A stretch of 6,209 bases of DNA, from NCBI GenBank assembly GCA_009779295.1, contig WREN01000142.1, forward strand, positions 1-6,209. The letters are read 5' to 3'. The notes beneath the pieces were generated by a model. The model was not told where the DNA came from and made no database searches. It was given only the letters and a program-made list of their open reading frames with translations. Shown piece by piece: positions 1-5,997 of this stretch (position 1 is the first letter of the stretch; every line of letters begins with the position of its first letter). The translations under genes were made by a program, and so were the position numbers. Source of the DNA: Oscillospiraceae bacterium. Lineage in GTDB: Bacteria; Bacillota; Clostridia; Oscillospirales; CAG-272.

Positions 1-1134
1 CCCAATGCTGTCAGGGTCGAAGGTCCTGCTATAGACACATCCAGAAAACTCAAAATCGGTATAATCGGCACCGGTTGGATCGCTCAGTCGCATATCGCAA
101 GCTATCGCAACATGCCCGACGTTGAAATAGTCGCCGGCGCAGATTTAGTTGAAGGCAAAGCGGAGAAATTTTTCAAAACATATGAACTCGAAGGAGTCAG
201 ATGTTATCCGAGCCATAAAGAAATGCTCGACAACGAAGACCTTGATGCGGTCAGCGTTTGTACTTACAACCGCACGCACGCGGAATGCGCCATTTACGCT
301 TTGGAAAAAGGCGTGCATGTTATGCTTGAGAAGCCGATGTGCGTTACACTCGAGGAAGCCGTCGCTATATGCAGAGCGGAAAAAGCAAGCGGCAAGGTTC
401 TCTCCATCGGGTTCCAGCCGCGTTTCGACGCGAATATGCAGATGATCAAGAAGATCGTCGCGTCGGGCGATTTAGGCGAAGTTTATTACATCCAAACAGG
501 CGGCGGACGCAGACGCGGTATCCCGACCCCATACGGCACGACGTTCATCGAGGACGCGACCGCCGGAATCGGCGCGTTGGCTGATATCGGCTGCTACTCG
601 CTCGACATGGTTCTCAACGCCGTTGGTTATCCGAAACCGATCACGGTATCGGGTTATAAATCCGATTTCTTCGGCAAGAACCCGTTCACTTATCCGGGAC
701 ACCCCGAATACGCGGACAAATTCGGCGTAGACGATTTCGCCGCCGCGTTCATACGTCTTGAAGGCGGAATAATTATTGACTTCAGGATTTCATGGGCGAT
801 GAACATGGACACCCCCGGCGATACGATTATCCTCGGCAAGAAAGCCGGACTCAGGATCCCGTCAACTGACTGCTGGAACGGCACGACCGGCGGTCCGATG
901 ACATTGTACCACCAAATCGGCGGCAAGAATTTCGAAACGGTCATTCCGCTCATCGAAGATAACGGACCGAGCCTTTTCGATAGGAAAATCCGTTCGTTCC
1001 TCGACGCGTGCAAAGATAATCTGCCCCCACCTGTTCCGTCAAATCAAATCTTAATCAATCAAGCTATAATCGATGGCATAGTCAAATCTGCAAATCTCGG
1101 CAGAGAAATTGAAATTACGATACCAGAAATCTAA
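1..1134 (+). CDS. Gfo/Idh/MocA family NAD(P)-dependent oxidoreductase (5' partial)
   Basis: The reading frame is open from base 1, so the gene begins left of the window; 377 residues are visible. The nucleotide-binding Rossmann motif GIIGTG lies at visible residues 20-25, upstream of the first internal ATG (base 112). An ORF called from that ATG would therefore lose its cofactor site and is wrong. The family's catalytic lysine motif EKP is at residues 110-112 (VMLEKPM). A C-terminal substrate domain follows, with RRRGIP near residue 170 and DIGCY at 195-199. In many members the last position of this motif is His; here it is Tyr, as in the glucose-fructose oxidoreductase and xylose dehydrogenase branch. 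Enzymes of this family oxidise or reduce sugars, inositols and related cyclitols in the cytoplasm; the substrate here cannot be told. The codons preceding the Rossmann motif offer no good start, which supports truncation. An intrinsic terminator follows 30 bases after the stop. The gene is GC-richer than the rest of the window. Confidence 0.93.
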   Translation, partial: PNAVRVEGPAIDTSRKLKIGIIGTGWIAQSHIASYRNMPDVEIVAGADLVEGKAEKFFKTYELEGVRCYPSHKEMLDNEDLDAVSVCTYNRTHAECAIYALEKGVHVMLEKPMCVTLEEAVAICRAEKASGKVLSIGFQPRFDANMQMIKKIVASGDLGEVYYIQTGGGRRRGIPTPYGTTFIEDATAGIGALADIGCYSLDMVLNAVGYPKPITVSGYKSDFFGKNPFTYPGHPEYADKFGVDDFAAAFIRLEGGIIIDFRISWAMNMDTPGDTIILGKKAGLRIPSTDCWNGTTGGPMTLYHQIGGKNFETVIPLIEDNGPSLFDRKIRSFLDACKDNLPPPVPSNQILINQAIIDGIVKSANLGREIEITIPEI

Positions 1135-1163
1135 AAAATGTCAAATTCTTTGGCACTATGAAC

Positions 1164-1206
1164 AAAAAATTACGGGATATTTAATAAAATGTCCCGTAAT
1201 TTTTTT
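1164..1206 (+). terminator. Rho-independent terminator after the oxidoreductase
   Basis: A 14-bp perfect stem pairs 1164-1177 (A-run, then TTACGGGA) with 1192-1205 (TCCCGTAA, then a T-run) around a 14-base loop. The T-run on the 3' side is both stem arm and U-tract. Because of the A-run on the left, it could also act on the reverse strand. It separates the oxidoreductase transcript from the rubredoxin operon. Confidence 0.88.
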
Positions 1207-1213
1207 ATTGTAC

Positions 1214-1242
1214 TTGAATTGTTAAAAAACACATGCTATAAT
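1214..1242 (+). promoter_or_regulatory. Sigma-A-type promoter of the rubredoxin-flavodiiron operon
   Basis: A -35 hexamer TTGAAT (1214-1219) is followed after 17 bases by a perfect -10 TATAAT (1237-1242). A TG dinucleotide at 1234-1235 makes it an extended -10. The expected transcription start is near 1249, giving a leader of about 30 bases. It sits directly after the upstream terminator. Confidence 0.75.
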
Positions 1243-1247
1243 CAATT

Positions 1248-1261
1248 TTATATAATTATAA
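1248..1261. promoter_or_regulatory. PerR-like palindrome at the transcription start
   Basis: The 14-base sequence TTATATAATTATAA has a perfect right half (ATTATAA) of the PerR box TTATAATnATTATAA. The left half is imperfect and the spacing is one base short. It lies on the predicted transcription start, where a repressor would block initiation. PerR controls flavodiiron and rubredoxin-type genes in Clostridium acetobutylicum, so the position makes sense. The surrounding DNA is very AT-rich and chance resemblance is a real possibility. Confidence 0.35.
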
Positions 1262-1279
1262 ATATGAGGAGGAATTTTT

Positions 1280-1441
1280 ATGTATAGTAAATATGTGTGT
1301 TTAATTTGCGGATATGAATACGATCCGGAACTCGGCGACGATGAAAACTATATAGAAGCCGGTATTGCATTTGAGGATTTACCTGATGACTGGGCATGTC
1401 CTTTATGCGGAGCTGGGAAGGAAGAATTTGAGGAGATATAA
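1280..1441 (+). CDS. rd: Rubredoxin (53 aa)
   Basis: This small gene encodes a classic rubredoxin, a cytoplasmic one-electron carrier with a single iron held by four cysteines. The two ligand pairs are visible: CLICG at residues 7-11 and CPLCG at 40-44. Between them lies the family's GYEYDPELGD (residues 11-20) and the aromatic core (Y4, Y12, W38, F46). The usual length is 52-54 residues. The start is set by AGGAGG at 1267-1272, seven bases before the ATG. The stop TAA (1439-1441) shares its last A with the ATG of the flavodiiron gene, so the two are almost certainly co-transcribed and translationally coupled. In this arrangement rubredoxin delivers electrons, usually from an NADH:rubredoxin oxidoreductase not seen here, to the flavodiiron O2/NO reductase. 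Confidence 0.96.
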   Translation: MYSKYVCLICGYEYDPELGDDENYIEAGIAFEDLPDDWACPLCGAGKEEFEEI

Positions 1442-2643
1442 TGAATCCTTTAAAACTCAAAGACAATTTATATTGGATCGGCGTTTTGGATTCCGAACTG
1501 CGTGTGTTTGACATCATAATGCAGACGGAATTCGGCACGACTTATAATTCGTATCTGATGATAGGAAGTGAAAAGACCGCGTTGTTCGAAACGGTAAAAC
1601 TAAAGTTCTACAACGAATACGCCGCGGGATTATCGGGTATTGTCAACATTAAAGATATTGATTATCTCATCGTGAATCATACCGAACCGGATCACGCGGG
1701 AAGTATCGGTAAGATTCTTGAAATCAATCCGGAGATTGTTATCGTCGGAACTATCGGCGCGGTTTCGTTTCTAAAAAATATCGTGAACTGCGAGTTCAAA
1801 AATATCGTCGTCAAAGAAAATGATATTTTATCTCTCGGCGGCAAGACGATAAAGTTTTTGCCGGTACCGAATTTGCATTGGCCTGATACAATGTTCTCGT
1901 ATATAACCGAGGATAACGTGTTAATTACGTGCGATCCGTTTGGCGCGCATTACGCGTTCGACGGTATCTTGAGAAGTAAGCTGATTGATGTTGAGGGTTA
2001 TCAAAGAGCGTTGAAATATTATTTCGAAAATATCATCGGTCCGTATAAGAACCCTTACATGACAAATGCCCTGAATAAAATCAAAAATTTCAAGTTTGAT
2101 ATGATTCTTCCGGGGCATGGTCCGGTTTTGGACAACCATATCGACGAAATAATTTCGCAGTATGAAAATTGGTGTTCAAATTGTAATCCAAACTGTAAGA
2201 AAACCGTAGTAATTCCATATGTCAGCGCATACGGTTATACGAAATCGATGGCGTTTAGTATTGCGGACGGAATTAAGTCTGTTGGAGATATTGAAGTCAA
2301 GCTGTTTGACATGGCTGAATCTTCTCCGGATATGGTTTTGAACGAAATAACAAATGCCGACGGGATATTGTTCGGTACGCCGACAATCTTGGGACAAGCG
2401 TTGAAGCCGGTATGGGAACTTACACTGAACATGTTTCCGGCAGTCCACGGTGGCAAACTTGCGAGCGCTTTCGGAAATTACGGCTGGAGCGGCGAAGGCG
2501 TTCCGCATATCATCGAACGTTTGAAGCAGTTGAAACTCACCACGCTCGACGGATTGAGAATCAAATTGAAACCGAGCGAAAAGGAATTGTCAGAGTGTTA
2601 CGATTTCGGTTATAACTTCGGATGCACATTGTTAAAAAAATAG
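1441..2643 (+). CDS. fprA: Flavodiiron protein (FprA-type rubredoxin:oxygen/NO oxidoreductase)
   Basis: This is a 400-residue, two-domain class A flavodiiron protein that reduces O2 to water and/or NO to N2O in the cytoplasm of anaerobes. The N-terminal metallo-beta-lactamase-like domain (about 1-245) carries the full diiron ligand set: H80, E82, D84 and H85 in NHTEPDHAG, H146 in LHWPD, D165 in TCDPFG, and H226 in LPGHGP. These align closely with Moorella FprA spacing. The C-terminal flavodoxin-like domain (about 254-400) has the FMN loop YVSAYGYTKSMA and a second flavin loop near SAFGNYGWSGEG (342-353). There is no fused rubredoxin domain; that role is filled by the separate rubredoxin upstream. 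The ribosome binding site GAGGAG (1430-1435) lies inside the rubredoxin gene, five bases before the ATG. A cysteine cluster C245-x2-C248-x3-C252 sits in the inter-domain linker and is not part of either active site. Confidence 0.96.
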   Translation: MNPLKLKDNLYWIGVLDSELRVFDIIMQTEFGTTYNSYLMIGSEKTALFETVKLKFYNEYAAGLSGIVNIKDIDYLIVNHTEPDHAGSIGKILEINPEIVIVGTIGAVSFLKNIVNCEFKNIVVKENDILSLGGKTIKFLPVPNLHWPDTMFSYITEDNVLITCDPFGAHYAFDGILRSKLIDVEGYQRALKYYFENIIGPYKNPYMTNALNKIKNFKFDMILPGHGPVLDNHIDEIISQYENWCSNCNPNCKKTVVIPYVSAYGYTKSMAFSIADGIKSVGDIEVKLFDMAESSPDMVLNEITNADGILFGTPTILGQALKPVWELTLNMFPAVHGGKLASAFGNYGWSGEGVPHIIERLKQLKLTTLDGLRIKLKPSEKELSECYDFGYNFGCTLLKK

Positions 2644-2669
2644 CAGCCAATCATGGCTGCATTTTTTTT
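2643..2669. terminator. Shared bidirectional terminator of fprA and mtlD-like gene
   Basis: A 7-bp perfect stem GCAGCCA (2643-2649) and TGGCTGC (2654-2660) encloses a 4-base loop. It is followed on the + strand by an A and a run of eight T. On the - strand it is followed after two bases by a T-rich run (the A-run at 2634-2640). The hairpin begins at the last base of the fprA stop, and its loop contains two bases of the mtlD-like stop (2651-2653). One short element thus closes two convergent genes. Confidence 0.8.
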
Positions 2670-3754
2670 ATGATTTCTTCATCGGTAATTCCGCAATATA
2701 TTTTCAACGTTTCCTCCACGCCATGTTCGATCACAAACTTCGCTACTTCTTCAACATCCGGATAGAAACGCAGTCCCGCCGAAAGTCCGCGCAATAAGTA
2801 TTCGTAATCTATGCCATGCTTCATGCAAAGATTCAACGCGCCGACAATTCTGTCGGTTACGGCTAATTTGCGTTTTGTATCTTTCCCGACACGCTCGACA
2901 GTATCGCCCAACAGTTTGTTTCTAAACCGCTTCAATAAACTGTATGAAAATTCAACGAGCGGGTAAACGTCAACGTCATGTTCTCTGCTCAACGCGCACG
3001 CAGACGCAATCAATGCGCTAAATACAACGAATTTGATTTCACCGTCGCTTATCGCTTCCCAGATGTATTTATAACCCTTTTGGAATCCCAAATACGCCGT
3101 CACCGCATGAGCCATGTTGTGTAAATATAACTTCTTCTGAAGTATAAATTCAAACGGAGCGAACGGTTCCATGTTGTAAATCTCCGGAATCTCACCCTTG
3201 AATCCGTTTTTATCTACGGGCAGTTTGTTGTATTCCTCAACGCAGATTGCAAGGGGATACTTCTCTTTTATTTCGTCGGGCGTTACCGGAACCATCCGCC
3301 CGATCGACGCGTCGACTAACCCTACGTTTTGAGTGTCTCCAAGCAATTCGCCCAAGTATTTATCCGCGTTAAGCATGTTTTCGCATATAAGGATGTTGAG
3401 CGGCTCACTCCTGAGTTTTAATCCCGCCGCTATCGGCTTCGCGATATATTTCAAAACATTCACACCGACAGCCGTCGCCATAATGTCCGCCGTAGCGATC
3501 TCATTCGCGACCTCATCAATGTTGTTTCCGTTTACCGCACGAACGTTCTTAACGATAAACTCCTCGAATTTATCTTCTCGTGTGATAAATATCGGATATT
3601 CGTGCCTTGAATTGATTTCATTAATTAATTCCGCGTTTACATCAATGAAAACCGTTTCATAACCCGATAAATAAAATAACTGCCCGATAAATCCCCTTCC
3701 GATATTTCCCGCGCCGTACATAACGGCTTTGCCGCCGACCTTTTTTGTGTCCAT
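2651..3754 (-). CDS. mtlD: Mannitol-1-phosphate 5-dehydrogenase family protein
   Basis: The 367-residue product belongs to the polyol-specific long-chain dehydrogenases. These interconvert mannitol 1-phosphate and fructose 6-phosphate (or a related hexitol/hexuronate pair) with NAD in the cytoplasm. The N-terminal Rossmann domain begins with GAGNIGRGFIG (14-24), the MtlD form of this motif. The segments ICENM (123-127) and ASIGRMVP (149-156) are also typical. The catalytic K-x4-N-x2-H signature is complete: K208, N213 and H216 in KLYLHNMAH. RKL and DRIVGA follow (295-306). Length is slightly below E. coli MtlD (382). The start ATG is preceded, after eleven bases, by GAGGTGA (complement of 3766-3772). 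No PTS mannitol transporter is adjacent. Its divergent partner is an MFS transporter with a regulator, so the true substrate may be another polyol phosphate. The family call is firm; mannitol specificity is assumed. Confidence 0.88.
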   Translation of the reverse strand: MDTKKVGGKAVMYGAGNIGRGFIGQLFYLSGYETVFIDVNAELINEINSRHEYPIFITREDKFEEFIVKNVRAVNGNNIDEVANEIATADIMATAVGVNVLKYIAKPIAAGLKLRSEPLNILICENMLNADKYLGELLGDTQNVGLVDASIGRMVPVTPDEIKEKYPLAICVEEYNKLPVDKNGFKGEIPEIYNMEPFAPFEFILQKKLYLHNMAHAVTAYLGFQKGYKYIWEAISDGEIKFVVFSALIASACALSREHDVDVYPLVEFSYSLLKRFRNKLLGDTVERVGKDTKRKLAVTDRIVGALNLCMKHGIDYEYLLRGLSAGLRFYPDVEEVAKFVIEHGVEETLKIYCGITDEEIIKKMQP

Positions 3755-3779
3755 AATTTATATTTTCACCTCAAATAAT

Positions 3780-3808
3780 ATTATATCACAAATTTATTAA
3801 AATTGCTA
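3780..3808 (-). promoter_or_regulatory. Candidate extended -10 promoter for the mtlD-like gene
   Basis: On the minus strand, TGATATAAT (complement of 3788-3780) is an extended -10. A weak -35 TAGCAA (complement of 3808-3803) lies 17 bases upstream. The start would fall near 3773, just before the ribosome binding site, giving a leader of about 20 bases. The -35 overlaps the left arm of the inverted repeat at 3799-3826. It is an alternative to the promoter at 3855-3883, or may be used together with it. Confidence 0.35.
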
Positions 3809-3826
3809 CTTGTAAATTGCAATTTT
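3799..3826. promoter_or_regulatory. Inverted repeat in the divergent control region, candidate operator
   Basis: AAAATTGC (3799-3806) and GCAATTTT (3819-3826) form a perfect 8-bp inverted repeat with a 12-base centre. The centre contains the -35 (TTGTAA, 3810-3815) of the rightward promoter, and the left arm overlaps the weak leftward -35. The position suits a repressor acting on both divergent transcripts, most naturally the winged-helix regulator at 5068-5673. ROK-type repressors are known to bind AT-rich inverted repeats. The assignment is inference; the repeat itself is plain in the sequence. Confidence 0.45.
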
Positions 3827-3838
3827 TAATGATATAAT
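3810..3838 (+). promoter_or_regulatory. Promoter of the MFS transporter-regulator operon
   Basis: TTGTAA (3810-3815), a 17-base spacer and a perfect TATAAT (3833-3838) form a good sigma-A promoter. The start would be near 3845, with a leader of about 45 bases to the ATG at 3890. Its -35 lies inside the inverted repeat at 3799-3826. Confidence 0.65.
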
Positions 3839-3854
3839 TATACGATAACAAATT

Positions 3855-3883
3855 TTTATAAAAATTAAAAAATGAGGTGTCAA
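3855..3883 (-). promoter_or_regulatory. Candidate strong leftward promoter for the mtlD-like gene
   Basis: On the minus strand a perfect -35 TTGACA (complement of 3883-3878) is followed after 17 bases by TATAAA (complement of 3860-3855). The start would be near 3848, with a leader of about 94 bases. It overlies the ribosome binding site of the MFS gene and faces the rightward promoter. Both polymerases would occupy overlapping DNA. The match is strong, but the region is AT-rich. Confidence 0.5.
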
Positions 3884-3889
3884 TTTTTA

Positions 3890-5071
3890 ATGACAACACA
3901 GCGGTTCCGAAAGATCGTACCGATTATAGCCATTTTCACGGCGAACGGTCTTGTCTACGGTTTGAATTCCCTATACTTCGGTTTCATACAATTCTATCTC
4001 GAAAAATATCATCCGCCGATAACAATCGGAATATTACTCGCTATCGGACCGTTTGTTTCAATAATCGCTCCCATATTTTGGGGAATCCGAACGGATAAAG
4101 CAAAATATAAAAATACAATATTGGCTATAATCGTCGCGGGTTCCACGCTGCTATTTTTTTTAATAAAATTCAATCAAAGTTTTTGGTGGCTGTTCTTCGT
4201 ATTCATCGGTTTAATGTTTTTTATGTCGCCGTTCGGAGGATTGTTGGACTTAATCACACTGGAGTATGTCAATCAAACCGGATTCCCTTACGGTCCTATC
4301 AGATTGATGGGTACGTTCGTTTTCGGCGTAATGCCGATGATATTGTCAGTATTTACGGCAAGAAATATAAATTTAATCTTTTACGCGTATTTAATAATTG
4401 CGGTCATCTGTGTAGTTTCAATATTGTTGATGCCGAAAATAAAAGGGCATTCCCATACTAAAACGAGAGAAAAGAAAAAGTTAAACATAAAACCAATCAT
4501 TACAAATAAAAAGTTAATATTAATAACTTTTATGATGTTTATCGCGCAATTCGTCTGGGGATATTACAATAATTTCTTCCCTACATACATAACAAACGAT
4601 CTCGGCTTCCCTCAATGGGTATGGGGCGTGAATATTTTTGTAACCGTACTTGGCGAGATTCCGTTCTTTATTTTTTATGAAAAACTGTTTTCGCGTATCG
4701 GTATAAGAAAATTGCTTCTGTTTTCGATAATACTATCGATTCTGCGTTATGTCGCGTTGGCGTTGATAGCGAACGCGCCGCTGTTATTGACATCCGGAAT
4801 GATAACGGGCGTCAGCGTAACGGTTTTTACATATTGCGGCTCGATGTATATTTTAAGCAACATGCAACCGGAAATAATAGCCTCAAGCCAAACGATCATG
4901 TACGCGGTGGGATCGAGCGTTCCGAGAGTTTTAGCGGGCGTTCTCGGCGGCGTTATGACAAGTGCTATCGGAGTAAAAAATTCATTGTTGATTTGCGCCG
5001 GATTTTGTACTACGATGCTGCTCGTATACATTATATTTATACATAAGGATAATTCAAAGGAATTTAATTGA
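3890..5071 (+). CDS. MFS transporter, LacY-like / nucleoside:H+ symporter (MFS_1_like) type
   Basis: The 393-residue inner-membrane protein has about twelve hydrophobic segments in two halves, joined by a charged loop (GHSHTKTREKKK, about residues 186-197). The loop 2-3 MFS signature appears as GIRTDKAKYK (65-74). YGPIRLMGTFVFG in the fourth/fifth helix region, and GEIPFFIF with an R-containing stretch after it, resemble the MFS_1_like / nucleoside:H+ symporter / phenylpropionate permease branch. It is probably a proton symporter; the substrate cannot be read from sequence. I place the start at ATG 3890 because GAGGTG (3874-3879) is ten bases upstream. The in-frame ATG at 3872 overlaps that ribosome binding site and is unlikely. 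The stop overlaps the TTG start of the next gene. The divergent polyol-phosphate dehydrogenase suggests a sugar or polyol cargo. Confidence 0.88.
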   Translation: MTTQRFRKIVPIIAIFTANGLVYGLNSLYFGFIQFYLEKYHPPITIGILLAIGPFVSIIAPIFWGIRTDKAKYKNTILAIIVAGSTLLFFLIKFNQSFWWLFFVFIGLMFFMSPFGGLLDLITLEYVNQTGFPYGPIRLMGTFVFGVMPMILSVFTARNINLIFYAYLIIAVICVVSILLMPKIKGHSHTKTREKKKLNIKPIITNKKLILITFMMFIAQFVWGYYNNFFPTYITNDLGFPQWVWGVNIFVTVLGEIPFFIFYEKLFSRIGIRKLLLFSIILSILRYVALALIANAPLLLTSGMITGVSVTVFTYCGSMYILSNMQPEIIASSQTIMYAVGSSVPRVLAGVLGGVMTSAIGVKNSLLICAGFCTTMLLVYIIFIHKDNSKEFN

Positions 5072-5673
5072 ATATGAATAAGTTAAATTTAATAAATATT
5101 AGAAAAGATCATATTACAGACGTATTTAATTCCATTCCAAACTTAAAAGAAAACGCAAGCCGAGCGAATATCGCGGAGCATACAGGTTTAAGTTTAATGA
5201 CGATCGGGAAAATAATCGACGCTTTCATAGAAAACGGCATAGTTATCCAACACAAAGAAGCGAAAGATTCTCCCGGACGCAAAGCGGGATTATTGGCGTT
5301 CATTAAAAATAAAGTTTGCCGGATTTCGGATTTAACAGCAAACGAAATTATTTTTATGGATTTGAATTTGAATGTCGTTAATGATACAGGGGATTTATTC
5401 GGTGACGGAATTATTTCTATTGACAATATAGCGGAATTAATCGCCAATTCTCTCGATTATAAATATCATAAATATAAGAATAAAATCGTGTATTGCGTTG
5501 ATACTCAATTTATATTTTATGACAACAAAATGATTACAAAAAGTAATAATTCTGATTTAAATATTGTCAAAGAAGTCATTAATCCCGACTATATTTTTTC
5601 AAACAGTTCCGAACATGCGTATATGGGAATGGCTTTAAAATTACGAAATTTGTGGTTTGAAAATTTTTTTTAA
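5068..5673 (+). CDS. Short ROK/NagC-like winged-helix transcriptional regulator
   Basis: Up to 201 residues. The N-terminal winged helix (about 31-60, RANIAEHTGLSLMTIGKIID) is followed by SPGRKAGLL (68-76), the wing-end motif seen in NagC/XylR-type ROK repressors. After that a ROK-like beta strand pair seems to start (ISDLTANEIIFMDLNLNVV). However, the DxGxT phosphate motif, the sugar-binding E-H and the zinc CxxGxxGC motif are absent, and the protein ends at about half the usual 380-400 residues. The C-terminal stretch AYMGMALKLRNLWFENFF resembles the last helices of ROK proteins, suggesting internal contraction rather than simple 3' loss. The start is either TTG 5068, six bases after AAAGGA (5056-5061) and overlapping the transporter stop as TTGA, or ATG 5074. 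It likely regulates the transporter and the divergent dehydrogenase. The gene is very AT-rich. DNA binding is well supported; the effector is unknown. Confidence 0.78.
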   Translation: MNMNKLNLINIRKDHITDVFNSIPNLKENASRANIAEHTGLSLMTIGKIIDAFIENGIVIQHKEAKDSPGRKAGLLAFIKNKVCRISDLTANEIIFMDLNLNVVNDTGDLFGDGIISIDNIAELIANSLDYKYHKYKNKIVYCVDTQFIFYDNKMITKSNNSDLNIVKEVINPDYIFSNSSEHAYMGMALKLRNLWFENFF

Positions 5674-5681
5674 AAAAACTA

Positions 5682-5710
5682 TTGACAAATGGATTTTTTT
5701 GTTGTATAAT
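5682..5710 (+). promoter_or_regulatory. Consensus sigma-A promoter of the T-box transcript
   Basis: A perfect TTGACA (5682-5687), a 17-base spacer and a perfect TATAAT (5705-5710) start only eight bases after the regulator's stop. A T8-A7 tract (5664-5678) immediately upstream could serve as an UP-like element. The start is expected near 5717. Such a strong promoter fits a gene controlled mainly by attenuation. Confidence 0.92.
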
Positions 5711-5997
5711 GTTGTTCGATAATAGCGATGACCAGGAGTAAATTCGTTTGAATTTAACGTTGATCTAAGAATTAACAGAGAGTCGCCGGTTGGTGAGAGG
5801 CGTAGGATTATAAGTCAACGGATACATCTTGAGAGCTGCGTATTGAAAACCCGATAAGGGTGTGTAGGCTACGCCGTAGGGTAAACGTTACATTACCGGA
5901 AATATAAATCAAAATACAAAATATACATGTATATTTTTATATTTTGAGCGTATTTCGGCAAGACTGGTTTTTAATAATTAATAAAAACCGGTAAATT

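Noticed and set aside
472..1013. Antisense open frames opposite the oxidoreductase
   Set aside because: They lie wholly within a well-supported gene, have no ribosome binding site, and encode no recognisable domain.
112..1134. Oxidoreductase starting at ATG 112
   Set aside because: The frame is open upstream and contains the Rossmann GxGxxG-type motif at bases 58-75, so the true start is left of the window.
1251..1256. Second TATAAT as the -10 of the rubredoxin operon
   Set aside because: No acceptable -35 lies 16-18 bases upstream, while TATAAT at 1237 has both a -35 and an extended TG.
1921..2508. Antisense open frames opposite the flavodiiron gene
   Set aside because: Composition mirrors the real gene on the other strand and no domain or start signal is visible.
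3333..3662. Open frame on the + strand inside the mtlD-like gene
   Set aside because: It is a shadow of the convincing minus-strand enzyme, with no ribosome binding site and no family motif.
3872..3889. ATG 3872 as the transporter start
   Set aside because: It overlaps the ribosome binding site GAGGTG and has no good site of its own upstream; ATG 3890 is correctly spaced.
5664..5680. T8-A7 tract as a terminator of the regulator gene
   Set aside because: There is no loop-forming stem with GC pairs; it fits better as an AT-rich element before the T-box promoter. The regulator transcript may simply run into the T-box terminator.
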